A DNA stretch of 64,000 nucleotides, taken from assembly GCF_901905185.1 (NCBI RefSeq), contig NZ_CABFMQ020000024.1, positions 62,001 to 126,000 on the forward strand, written 5' to 3'. The translations under genes were made by a program, and so were the position numbers. This document shows, in pieces, positions 28,168 to 37,061 of this stretch (position 1 is its first letter; each line of letters opens with the position of its first letter). The notes under the pieces were generated by a model, which was not told the origin of the DNA, did no database searches, and worked only from the letters and a program-made list of their open reading frames with translations. The stretch is from Methylocella tundrae. GTDB taxonomy: Bacteria > Pseudomonadota > Alphaproteobacteria > Rhizobiales > Beijerinckiaceae.

Positions 28168-28812
28168 AAATGCTGCCAGACTCCAATACGCCCTTCTCGG
28201 GCCGAGCGAAGCTCTTCAGGAGAGCATACATGGAATTAAAGGTGCGATGATCTGCAATAATAACCTTTTTGCCCCAGTGACTCTGCAAGCGTCAAGGGCA
28301 AAGAAAGGACAAATTCCGGGCTTACCAACGAGCTTGATTATCACTTTAGCGCCGGTTTTGATGGTTATAGTGGTTTGATCCCGGAGAGAGGGTAGGAGTC
28401 GGGAGACAAAGGGCGATTCATCATCTATTATCAGTGTTATGCAAGGTTCATGCGACAAGCCGATAAAGCGTCCTGGAGCAGATCAGAAATTCAGTTGGCC
28501 AGTCAATATGAAAGGCGCAGATCACGTTGTCATATCCGATCAGGACAGAAGCGTGCAGCATAGGAAAAATCCGGGCGATTTTCAGGCGCCGCTCCTGTTT
28601 TGTTCATCATGGCGCGGAGCGCATCGCAATCTGCGCAAAATATTCTAATGCAAACCGTCGATGAGCGTGGACGAAATGATTCTCTAATCACGCATTGTTA
28701 ATGGAAGAGTAAGATTTTGTGTTCAGCAGGAAGCCTCTGCTTCGCCGGTTCTCGCCGCGAGCTTCTTGATCGCGTCGCGCAAATGTCCTCTGTCGCGAGG
28801 CGGTAGTTCCGC
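28168..28812. other. 645-bp AT-richer intergenic region between divergent PKS and export operons
   Basis: No convincing gene is seen. The stretch is clearly poorer in GC than its neighbours, has several short open frames with no family resemblance, and lies between divergently transcribed units. It must hold the promoters for the polyketide synthase (leftward) and for the polysaccharide export genes (rightward). I could not assign a specific promoter box or operator with confidence. Confidence 0.6.
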
Positions 28813-30114
28813 ATGACGTCCGAAATCAGGCAAGACGCCGTTCGTCAAAGGCTCCCCGGCCCGCGTTTGGCCGTTGGCGCGATTGACGTCGGGGCAGGCG
28901 TCCGCCAATCGGTTCGGCAAATCGCCGCCATCGCCATCAAAGCTGCTGCTCTTCGGGCGCGATTGGGCTCGCGCGCAGCCGGCGCCAGCGCGAAACCCAT
29001 CGATGTGGACGATGACGGGCCCTGGTTTTGGCGAAGCTTTATCATCCTTGTCGTTCTGCCAGTCGCCGCGAGCTTCATTTATTTTCAATTCATCGCGTCC
29101 GATCAGTTCATTTCCGAGATGCGTTTCGCCGTCCGTGGCACGACGGAGTCGCTGCCCGGCAGCGACGCGCTGGCGGCGTCCGGTCTTGGCACGCTCGCAT
29201 CTCTAAACACCAGTCAGGACGTCTTTATCGTCGCGGATTATATCCACAGCCAGACGATCATCGACGACCTGTCCAAGGCTATTGATCTGCGCGCCATATT
29301 CAGCGCGCCCGGCGCCGATTTTATTGCGCGATTTAATCCGTCAGGATCGCCGGAAGATTTCTTGCGTTACTGGCGCAAGGCGGTTGATCCATCGGTGGAA
29401 ATCGCTTCGGGAATTCTGACCGTCAAGGTCAAAACGTTTTCACGCCAGGATTCCGTGCGCCTCGCAACCGCCATCCGCGCGCGTTGCGACATCGTCGTCA
29501 ACGAGCTTCTCGACCGCATGCGGCGCGACATGACCGAACGGGGAGAGGCCGAGGTCAAGGCTGCGATGGACAAGCTTGCAGTTTGGCGCGCGCGCGTCGA
29601 ACAGTTCAGAAATACGCGAATGTCGATCGATCCGCTCGATTCGGCCCATTCGTTGAGCGAAACCATTGGGGAATTACGGCGTGATCTCGCCGAAGTCGAA
29701 GTGAAGCTGGCGATCGCGCGCACCTCGCTCGGCGCGGACGCGCTGCAAATCAAGATCCTCCAATCGGACCGGAACATCCTGGCCTCCCAGATCTCCGCGC
29801 TCGAATCGAGGATCACGGGCGCAGGCGCCAACGGTTCAACCGCATCGGCGGCGCTGGCGGACTATGATCGGCTGGACGTTGAAAAGAAACTGGCCGAAAA
29901 AAGGGTCGAGCTGGCCGAAAAGCTGTTGGATAATGCGCGCTCGGACGCGAACAGCCGCCATATCTATTTGGTTTCCATCGAGGATCCGACAACGCCGCAA
30001 AGCTCTCTGTTTCCGCGCCGCGGCTTCGCCATCTTGGCGATCCTTATCGGCGCTTTCACAGCATGGGCGGTGATCGCGCTGACCGTCGCCGGCGTCCGCG
30101 ATCACGCAAGATGA
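28813..30114 (+). CDS. KpsE/BexC-like capsule polysaccharide export inner-membrane protein (copy 1)
   Basis: A 433-residue polysaccharide co-polymerase-type protein. An about 70-residue cytoplasmic N-terminus is followed by a membrane segment (about 73-92), a large periplasmic domain with coiled-coil helices (about 220-375), and a second membrane segment (about 405-428) near the C-terminus. SLFPRR just before the last segment is the proline-containing motif of the family. KpsE-type proteins bridge an ABC exporter to the outer-membrane channel in ATP-driven capsule export. The second gene, 25 bases on, encodes a paralogue with the same layout. No KpsM/KpsT transporter is found in the window. 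Confidence 0.8.
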   Translation: MTSEIRQDAVRQRLPGPRLAVGAIDVGAGVRQSVRQIAAIAIKAAALRARLGSRAAGASAKPIDVDDDGPWFWRSFIILVVLPVAASFIYFQFIASDQFISEMRFAVRGTTESLPGSDALAASGLGTLASLNTSQDVFIVADYIHSQTIIDDLSKAIDLRAIFSAPGADFIARFNPSGSPEDFLRYWRKAVDPSVEIASGILTVKVKTFSRQDSVRLATAIRARCDIVVNELLDRMRRDMTERGEAEVKAAMDKLAVWRARVEQFRNTRMSIDPLDSAHSLSETIGELRRDLAEVEVKLAIARTSLGADALQIKILQSDRNILASQISALESRITGAGANGSTASAALADYDRLDVEKKLAEKRVELAEKLLDNARSDANSRHIYLVSIEDPTTPQSSLFPRRGFAILAILIGAFTAWAVIALTVAGVRDHAR

Positions 30115-30139
30115 ACTGGTCGGGGCAGGCGATCTTCTC

Positions 30140-31363
30140 ATGAGCGAGACGCGTCTTGAAAGCAGGCCGGAGGATCGGGCGACCGGAGAATCTGCGGTCG
30201 AGCACTTTGTACTCCGCGAGGATTTGCGCCGCGTCTCGGTGCCGATTGATCAATTCGGGTCATGGCGTTGGCATCAGATTTCCTTCGCTCTTTGCGTTAT
30301 TCTGCCCGTTCTGATCGCCAGCCTCTATTATGGATTGATCGCCGCCGATAGATATGCCGTCGAGTTTCGCTTCAGCATCCGCTCGGCCAGCGACCTTGTC
30401 GCCGAACAAAGCATTGTATCGACGCTCATGCGCGGTGGCGGACAGAACGATATCGGACGTTTGCCTTACATGGCGGCGGACTATTTGCGAAGCCGCAATC
30501 TCGTGCGCGAACTCGACGCAGACGGCTCGCTCCGCGCGATGTTTTCGCGGCGCGAAGCGGATTGGCTTTCGCGCTTCGATGCGTCAACGAGCGATGACGC
30601 TCTGTGGCGCTATTGGCAATCGATGATTTCGGTTACTGTCGATCGCGTATCGGGGCTCGTGCTCGTGCGCGTTTTAGGCTTTACGCCCGATGACGCGCTG
30701 GCTATCGCGCGGGCCGTCGAAAAAGCCACGGAACGCATGGTCGATAGCGTCGCCGCCAGAGCGCGCAAGGACGCCCTCGCCATGGCGGAGGACGATATGC
30801 AGCGGGCCGGCGCGCGTTACGCCACCGCTCTCACCGGCCTTAGAGACGTGCGAAACAAGGAAGGAACGGTCGATCCGCAGCAGACGATCGATCTCGCCGC
30901 CGCGAGGCTCCTTGGCGTCGTAAAGGAAAAGCTGTCTCTGGAGCGCCAACGAGACGCCAATCTCAGAATTATGGCGTCGAACTCGCCGCAACAGAAAATC
31001 CTGTCCGACCAGATCGCGGCTCTTAACGCCCAGATCTTGGCGCAGACCGAGGCCCTGACCAGTCCGAAAGGCGAGGCCAAGACGGCCGCCCGAACCATCG
31101 CGCAGTTCGAGCAGCAGGAGTTGGAGCGGCGTTTTTCGGAACGTCTTCTCGAAGTCGCACAGGCAGCCTACGAGAAAGCGCGCGAGGAATCCGAGCGCCA
31201 GCACATCTATATCGCTCTTTTCGTCCCGCCGGAAAAACCGGACGTTGCCGAATATCCGCGCCGCGCGAGATCGGTCGCTTTCGTCGGCATATGCGCCTTC
31301 GGACTCTGGGCCGTGGCGATGCTATTGATCGCCGGCATTCGAGATCGCAGGCACATCGATTAG
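30140..31363 (+). CDS. KpsE/BexC-like capsule polysaccharide export inner-membrane protein (copy 2)
   Basis: A 407-residue paralogue of the preceding gene: membrane segment at about 50-72, periplasmic domain with helices at about 215-350, EYPRRARS motif and a final membrane segment at about 378-400. Shared features include FRFSIRS or MRFAVRG after the first membrane segment and R.HIYI/HIYL in the last helix. A full-length second copy, rather than a fragment, suggests the two form a hetero-oligomer or serve different polymers. It starts 25 bases after copy 1 and precedes an unknown gene by 39 bases, so the genes form one operon. Confidence 0.8.
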   Translation: MSETRLESRPEDRATGESAVEHFVLREDLRRVSVPIDQFGSWRWHQISFALCVILPVLIASLYYGLIAADRYAVEFRFSIRSASDLVAEQSIVSTLMRGGGQNDIGRLPYMAADYLRSRNLVRELDADGSLRAMFSRREADWLSRFDASTSDDALWRYWQSMISVTVDRVSGLVLVRVLGFTPDDALAIARAVEKATERMVDSVAARARKDALAMAEDDMQRAGARYATALTGLRDVRNKEGTVDPQQTIDLAAARLLGVVKEKLSLERQRDANLRIMASNSPQQKILSDQIAALNAQILAQTEALTSPKGEAKTAARTIAQFEQQELERRFSERLLEVAQAAYEKAREESERQHIYIALFVPPEKPDVAEYPRRARSVAFVGICAFGLWAVAMLLIAGIRDRRHID

Positions 31364-31402
31364 GAGGCCGCTTCGGGCGGCCGCGCAGCAACCGGGGAGC
31401 CA

Positions 31403-32458
31403 ATGTTATTCAGCATCGACGAAGATGTCGGCGAAAGGATCATCGGCTGGCTGATGCCGGACAATCCGGCGACGACGCCGCGAGTGATCGTTCATCTTGA
31501 TGCTGACCATCATGTCGCGGTCGAGGCTTTCGTCTATCGTCCTTTGCTCAAGGAGCAGGGCCTGCACAACACCGGCATTTGCGGCTTTGTCGCCGATGAA
31601 TCAAACTGCCCTGGAATTGGCGCGGCCGCGAAGCTCGAGATCACGGACGGCGAAAATAATGTGCTGATCTATCGGCGCGGCGCCGGCGGCGATCTGATCC
31701 AGCAGAAATTCCTGCGTCTTGAAACGCAATTGTTTCGGTCTTTCGCGCTCGATGAGGAGATGCTTCACCGCTTTCAGATGTCCTACCGGGCGATCGAGCT
31801 TCTTCCGGAGGAGACGACAAGATCGATTTTCGCGATGCCTTTCACGAACTCGATTTACGCGTCAGGCCGCATTTTCTGGCGGGTCTGGGAGCCGCTGCTG
31901 CACGATCGCGGATTCAAAATGGGCATTTTGCTGCGTGATCCGTTCGAGGAGATGGCGGAGCGTCTTTTGATCCTGAAATGGGCGTCGACGCCCGAGGCGA
32001 GCTCCAGCGCCAATTCCTTGATGCCCATGTTGCAGACCTGCACCGGCGCCGTTCGCGATCTCGATCTTAGCGATGCGGCTGCGCTGGAGGCGCTCTTGTC
32101 GCGCCCCTCCGACGAATTACGGACGCTGCTCTATAATCCGCTCGTCTATCAGCTCGCCGCGCCCAACGCCTTCGATCCGCCACCTGCCCCCGCGGTCGCG
32201 GCAGCCCTTGATTCGCTCGCGGAAATCGACGCCGTCGGGCTGCGCGACGATCCAGACTCGTTCCTCGCCCTCGTTGGGGCCGTGCTCGACCTGCCTCGGA
32301 CCTTTGCCCCGATTTCACTCGGCTCCAGCAAGACAGTCGCAGGTTTTGCCAATATCCTGCGCGAGATGGGTTCCGCGCGCGGCTTGATCGAACAGGATCT
32401 TGAGGTCTATGCGGAAGCAAGGCGCGTTTTGACGCCGGCTTCGGTCGAGACGGTTTGA
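31403..32458 (+). CDS. Uncharacterised protein in polysaccharide locus
   Basis: A 351-residue predicted cytoplasmic protein that I do not recognise. It has no signal peptide and no membrane segment. The first about 110 residues look beta-rich. A central stretch (MPFTNSIYASGRIF, then MGILLRDPFEEMAERLLIL, about 150-195) resembles in style the core of nucleotide-dependent or sulfotransferase-like folds, but no diagnostic motif is complete. The C-terminal third is helical. The ATG at 31403 has GGGGAG upstream. It sits between the export proteins and a large glycosyltransferase, with 7 bases to the latter, so a role in making or controlling the surface polymer is inferred. Confidence 0.7.
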   Translation: MLFSIDEDVGERIIGWLMPDNPATTPRVIVHLDADHHVAVEAFVYRPLLKEQGLHNTGICGFVADESNCPGIGAAAKLEITDGENNVLIYRRGAGGDLIQQKFLRLETQLFRSFALDEEMLHRFQMSYRAIELLPEETTRSIFAMPFTNSIYASGRIFWRVWEPLLHDRGFKMGILLRDPFEEMAERLLILKWASTPEASSSANSLMPMLQTCTGAVRDLDLSDAAALEALLSRPSDELRTLLYNPLVYQLAAPNAFDPPPAPAVAAALDSLAEIDAVGLRDDPDSFLALVGAVLDLPRTFAPISLGSSKTVAGFANILREMGSARGLIEQDLEVYAEARRVLTPASVETV

Positions 32459-32465
32459 CCGCCGG

Positions 32466-34475
32466 ATGGATCCCGTCTCCGCTCGCGTCGCCGAATCAAA
32501 GCGGACGATCGTTGATTTGGTCCCGGCGCTGGACGCCGAAGGTCAGGCGCCGCACTTCGAAGCCTTGAGCACGCGGCCGTGGCTTACGATCGCGGCGCAA
32601 CCGCGCCTTCCTCGTTCGCGCTGGTTCAAAATACGCTACCGGCTCAGCCTCTACGATCGTCCGGCGCGCCCGATGATCAGTTTTCGGCGCGGCTCGCAGG
32701 AAATCGGCTGGCATCTGCTGCCAGGGCCCGTGCTCGGGCGCGGGGAGGGCCTTGCCATTGCGCCCGATGAAACAACCGATATCTGGATATCGCCGGTCGC
32801 GCAAAAGGGACGGTTCAGCTTCCTCATCGAGGCGATTGAAATTCTCGATGTTGCAGAGGTTCTGCGCCTGGGGGGGCGCGGCGATAGAGGCCGGTTCATC
32901 AGCACGCTCGCGACTTTCGCTCTCGGATGGAGACCCGAAGCGGAGATGAACTTCCGTTGGGCGACGCAGCATGCGCCTCTGTCCTCTTGGCCGAGCTATC
33001 AAAAAAGACTTTCCGTCACAGCTGATCTTGGCGGCCCGGAGCTTCCGCGCCGCGATTGGGCGAACGCGCCCATGGTGAAGCTTGTTGCGCGCCTCGATGA
33101 CGCAACGACGCCCGCGCGCATTGACGGCGCAATAGAGGCGTTGCGGGCGCAGATTTTTCCGCGCTGGACGCTTTTGATTGCGGGAGCGGCGGGGCAGGTC
33201 GCGCCGCTGGCAGCGAAAGACGCGCGAATCCGCCGCCTCGATGTCGATGCGCTAGCGGGCGAAGATCGTGACCTTCTTGGATTTATCGCGTTCGGCGATC
33301 GCCTGAAGCCCCATGCGCTCGCCTGTTTCATTGAGACGATGGAGCGCGCCCCGGACGCCGTCTCCGCTTATTGCGACGAGGAGATGGATCTTGCGCCGGT
33401 CTTCAAGCCGGACTGGAGCCCCCGCTTCGAAGCGCGCCGGCCCTATGTCGGCCGGTTGCTGCTCGCTCGGCTTGGATTTGCGCGCGGCCACGTTCCGCCT
33501 GCGCCTGAAGCAATCGAGGAAACCAGCTTTGCGCGCAAAATCCTGTTCGATCTCGGCCGCAAAGAGGTTTTGCACATTCCGCGTCCGCTCATCGAGACGC
33601 AATGGCGGGATCCGCTCATTTTGCCGCGCGCGCCGCGTGACAAAATGACCAGCGCGCCGCGCGTCACGATTGTCATGCCGACGCGTGATCACGCCGCCAT
33701 GCTGCGCCGGAGCGTCACGACCCTGCTGGAGCGAACCGCCTACCCTGCATTCGATCTTGTCATCGTCGATAATGGCAGCACGGATCCAGCGGCTCTCGCC
33801 ACTTTGTCCGCGATGGAACGCGATCCCCGCGTGACGCGCATCGACGTAGCTGGACCCTTCAATTTCTCCCGGCTCTGTAATCTTGGGGCGGCGAGGGCCA
33901 CGGGTGAGGTGTTGGTGTTCTTGAACAATGACATCGAGATCACGGAGGGCCATTGGCTTGACGAACTGGTTGCTTGCGCCTGCGAACCGGCGACGGGGGC
34001 CGTCGGCTGCATGCTGCTTTATCCGGACGGGCGTATTCAGCACGCGGGGATTGTCGTCGGAATGGGCGAAGGCGGCGGCCATTGCGACGCTGGCCTTGCG
34101 GCCTCTGCCTCCGGCTGGCTTCAGCGCAACGAGGTCGTGCATGAGATCTCGGCGGTGACGGGCGCTTGTCTTGCTGTCAGGCGGGAGAGATTTCTCGCGG
34201 CGCGAGGCTTCGACGAGCTTCGATTACCGATAGAATTCAACGACATCGACCTCTGCCTGCGTCTCGAGGAACTCGGCTATCAGACCGTCTGGACGCCGCT
34301 CGCGCGCCTGACGCATTTCGAATCGGCGAGCCGCGGAAAAGCGACTTTCCGGCGGCTTGACGCCCACGCAAAGGAGCGCGCCTATTTCCAGAGCCGTTGG
34401 GCGGATCGGCTGCGCGATGACCCCTTTTATCATCCAGGGCTGTCCCTGTTCAGTCTCGCTTGCGCTCTGGCCTGA
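32466..34475 (+). CDS. Large glycosyltransferase family 2 protein with an eroded first GT-A domain
   Basis: A 669-residue protein. The C-terminal domain (about 395-640) is a good GT2 GT-A fold: VTIVMPTRD, VDNGSTD near 434, the NND metal motif near 486 and the late acidic FNDIDLCLRL. Ahead of it, residues about 205-345 keep remnants of another GT-A domain (YCDEE near 301, then FKPDWSP), but its nucleotide-binding start is gone. Family relatives carry two full GT2 domains in this order, so the first domain here has probably lost activity. The N-terminal 200 residues are unassigned. It is likely to add sugars to the exported polysaccharide in the cytoplasm. Confidence 0.82.
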   Translation: MDPVSARVAESKRTIVDLVPALDAEGQAPHFEALSTRPWLTIAAQPRLPRSRWFKIRYRLSLYDRPARPMISFRRGSQEIGWHLLPGPVLGRGEGLAIAPDETTDIWISPVAQKGRFSFLIEAIEILDVAEVLRLGGRGDRGRFISTLATFALGWRPEAEMNFRWATQHAPLSSWPSYQKRLSVTADLGGPELPRRDWANAPMVKLVARLDDATTPARIDGAIEALRAQIFPRWTLLIAGAAGQVAPLAAKDARIRRLDVDALAGEDRDLLGFIAFGDRLKPHALACFIETMERAPDAVSAYCDEEMDLAPVFKPDWSPRFEARRPYVGRLLLARLGFARGHVPPAPEAIEETSFARKILFDLGRKEVLHIPRPLIETQWRDPLILPRAPRDKMTSAPRVTIVMPTRDHAAMLRRSVTTLLERTAYPAFDLVIVDNGSTDPAALATLSAMERDPRVTRIDVAGPFNFSRLCNLGAARATGEVLVFLNNDIEITEGHWLDELVACACEPATGAVGCMLLYPDGRIQHAGIVVGMGEGGGHCDAGLAASASGWLQRNEVVHEISAVTGACLAVRRERFLAARGFDELRLPIEFNDIDLCLRLEELGYQTVWTPLARLTHFESASRGKATFRRLDAHAKERAYFQSRWADRLRDDPFYHPGLSLFSLACALA

Positions 34476-34575
34476 ACGGGCGGTTTGTTGATCTCACGGC
34501 CCAAAGGCGCTATCTGACCGTTTTGCCCCTCGGCTTTGCCGGTCCGATCGATCCAGCGACGGCATGGAGGAATGA

Positions 34576-36114
34576 TTGGCCGAATTCGCCGCGAGCGCCC
34601 GCGCCAGCGAAACGCCGGCGTCGGCGGCTCAGGACGCCGCCTTTGACGACCCGATGCGCTGTGCCGCTGATGAGGCCGCGCGCGAGCGTCTCGCGCTAAA
34701 GCGCGACCTCATGATGGTGCAGGATCATCTCGCCGACGTCGAGGCGCGGCTTGGGCGGTTGACCCCTTTTTTGCGCGCGGCGTCCTTGCTGCGTATGGCG
34801 GTCAAGTTTCTCATCGGCGCATGTCTCCTCGTCTGGAAGGCCGTGACTTTTGTCTGGCGTTGGCCCGCGACGGCAAAGCGGATTGAAGAAGCCTCTTTCC
34901 AAAGCCAAAGGCTGACGTTCGACGCGGAGCGCGGCGAGTGGACAAAGCGTATCCGCGTCCCGGTTTTATGGCGAAATCTGCGCCGCTCGTTCGGCCTGTT
35001 TCAGCCGCCGCCCTATGCCGTCCGGCTTCGTCAGAGACTCGGTCTGGCGCGGCGTCCTCGCGTGTTGCACGCGATCGCCAATGTCTGGGTTGGAGGCTCG
35101 ACCCAGCTCGTCGTCGACCTGCATGATTATCTTGGCCATCGGATCGAGATGGAGGTCATAACGTCTGCATTGCCGGCTCGCGGCTCGCACAAGGGAATGA
35201 CCATCAGATTGGTCCCGCAGCCGGCCTCGCCGCATCTGGTGCGCAGCGTCTTCAGCCGCTTCCGGCCCGACATCGTCCATGTTCATTATTGGGGCGACGT
35301 TGATGAACCGTGGTATCGCGTGATCTTTGAAATGGCCGCCGAATTCGGATGTCTCATCGTGCAGAACGTCAACACGCCGGTGGCGCCTTTTTCCGATGCG
35401 CCCGTGGCTCGCAATGTGTTTGTCTCTCAAAGCGTTTTCGATCAGTTTATCTCCACTGTTCCGGCGACGGTCATTCATCCGGGGATTGATCTTGCACGTT
35501 TCGCTCCGCGCTTGAGCGAGACGCCTGGGGCTTTTGATGCGATCGGCATGATCTACCGTCTGGAGAACGACAAGCTCAACGCCGATGCGATAGAGCTGTT
35601 CATCGCGGTGATCAGGAAGCGCCCGGCGACTCGAGCGATCATCATAGGCGACGGCTCCCTGTTCGCGCATTTCCGCAGCCGCGTCGAGCAGGAAGGACTG
35701 CTGCCCCATTTTGAATTTACCGGCTATGTTCCGTATGAGGAATTGCCGGCGCATCTTGCACGCTTCAAGACATTCGTCGCGCCGGTGCGGCAGGAGAGTT
35801 TCGGCCAGGTCATCCCCTTTGCGATGAGCGCCGGGCTCGCCGTCGCCGGCTATCGCGTCGGCGCGGTGCCGGAAATTCTCCAGAGCGACGAAACCCTTGG
35901 CGAAACTCTCGAAGAAACGGCGGCGCTCATCGTTTCGCTGCTCGATGACCGCGATCGTCTCAAGGCGCTCGGCCGACGCAACCACGCCATCGCGCAAGAG
36001 CGTTTTTCCGTCGAGAAGATGGCCGTCTCCTACCACAATCTCTACCGGGATGTCGCGCCGCGTGATTTTGATATGACGCCCGGACTTCCGGACGCGATTG
36101 TTTTTCCGTTGTAG
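34576..36114 (+). CDS. Glycosyltransferase family 4 with N-terminal coiled coil and membrane segment
   Basis: A 512-residue GT-B enzyme. An N-terminal charged helix (about 35-65) is followed by a hydrophobic segment (about 70-95) that could anchor it to the inner membrane. The catalytic part begins near residue 155 (RVLHAIANVWVGGS). The donor-binding half shows GIDLARF, the YRLENDKLN segment and the region VRQESFGQVIPFAMSAG corresponding to E-x7-E, in which Gln-Glu is kept but the second Glu is not evident. The start is a TTG at 34576 behind a perfect GGAGG; an ATG four bases earlier is out of frame. It belongs to the polysaccharide operon. Confidence 0.82.
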   Translation: MAEFAASARASETPASAAQDAAFDDPMRCAADEAARERLALKRDLMMVQDHLADVEARLGRLTPFLRAASLLRMAVKFLIGACLLVWKAVTFVWRWPATAKRIEEASFQSQRLTFDAERGEWTKRIRVPVLWRNLRRSFGLFQPPPYAVRLRQRLGLARRPRVLHAIANVWVGGSTQLVVDLHDYLGHRIEMEVITSALPARGSHKGMTIRLVPQPASPHLVRSVFSRFRPDIVHVHYWGDVDEPWYRVIFEMAAEFGCLIVQNVNTPVAPFSDAPVARNVFVSQSVFDQFISTVPATVIHPGIDLARFAPRLSETPGAFDAIGMIYRLENDKLNADAIELFIAVIRKRPATRAIIIGDGSLFAHFRSRVEQEGLLPHFEFTGYVPYEELPAHLARFKTFVAPVRQESFGQVIPFAMSAGLAVAGYRVGAVPEILQSDETLGETLEETAALIVSLLDDRDRLKALGRRNHAIAQERFSVEKMAVSYHNLYRDVAPRDFDMTPGLPDAIVFPL

Positions 36115-36127
36115 GGGCGCCGCGATC

Positions 36128-37051
36128 ATGACGGGCAAAGCCCTCGTTACCGGCGCCAGCGGTTTTCTCGGGCGAGCCCTGGTTCCAGCATTGCTCGCCT
36201 CGGGTGAAACCGTGATCGCGGCGGGACGCAAGACTAATCCCTTTGCGCCGCATCCGCGCCTTATATGGCGCCAGATCGACCTCATAGATCCAAAGGCGCC
36301 TTTGCCGGAGATCCTTTGCGGGATCGACGTGATCTATCATTTGAGCTGGTCGACGATTCCCGCCGAGGCGTCTCTCGCGCCCTCCGAGGACGCCCGCGAA
36401 AACATTGTCGGCTCCTTGCGGCTTATCGAGAGCATCGCGCCTGGAGCGGCCCTGCGTTTCGTCTTCGCATCCTCCGGCGGCGCGATCTATGGCCCTCTGC
36501 AACAAGCGCGCGCTAAAGAAGATCATCCGCTGAATCCGATCTCGGCCTATGGCGTCTCGAAGCGCACCGTTGAGGCCTATCTTGATCTTTTCGCCGCCAC
36601 AAACACCATTCGTCCCGTATCGCTCCGCATTGGAAATCTCTTCGGTCCCGGACAAAACCCGGAGCGGCTTTTCGGCGCCGTCACGCAATTCAGCAAGGCG
36701 GCGTTGAGCGGCGCGCCGATCGTTCTCTTCGGCGACGGCTCGACGGTGCGGGACTATGTCTATATCGACGACGCCGTCGATGCGCTCATGCGCGCCGCCC
36801 GCGTCGGGGATTCATCTTTCGCTCTCAACATCGGCAGTGGAGAAGGGCGTTCATTGAACGACATTATAGCCATCCTCGAGCAGTATCTGCAAAGACCCGT
36901 CAAGGTCGACCGGCGTCCGGCGCGCGCGTTCGACGCGCCCTTTTCTGTCCTCGACCCTTCGCGCGCCACGCGCGAAATTGGCTGGTCGACGCGGGTCCCG
37001 TTTGCCGAGGGAATCGCGCGAACGCTCAAGAGCCTGGCAGAGCGCGCGTGA
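36128..37051 (+). CDS. NAD-dependent nucleotide-sugar epimerase/dehydratase (SDR)
   Basis: A 307-residue extended short-chain dehydrogenase/reductase. The NAD-binding motif GASGFLG is at about residue 9, followed by SS/SGG catalytic serines near 115 and the catalytic YGVSK. RIGNLFGPGQ and DYVYIDDAV are typical of UDP-glucose 4-epimerase relatives. It probably makes or interconverts an NDP-sugar used by the flanking glycosyltransferases; the exact substrate cannot be read. The ATG at 36128 is chosen over a TTG at 36098 because only the former gives the standard Rossmann start. It begins 13 bases after the preceding GT4 gene and ends 10 bases before the next. Confidence 0.87.
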   Translation: MTGKALVTGASGFLGRALVPALLASGETVIAAGRKTNPFAPHPRLIWRQIDLIDPKAPLPEILCGIDVIYHLSWSTIPAEASLAPSEDARENIVGSLRLIESIAPGAALRFVFASSGGAIYGPLQQARAKEDHPLNPISAYGVSKRTVEAYLDLFAATNTIRPVSLRIGNLFGPGQNPERLFGAVTQFSKAALSGAPIVLFGDGSTVRDYVYIDDAVDALMRAARVGDSSFALNIGSGEGRSLNDIIAILEQYLQRPVKVDRRPARAFDAPFSVLDPSRATREIGWSTRVPFAEGIARTLKSLAERA

Positions 37052-37061
37052 AGGATCGCTC

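Noticed and set aside
28216..28458. 80-codon open frame in the AT-rich gap
   Set aside because: No ribosome-binding site, no family resemblance and no conserved feature; not enough to call a gene.
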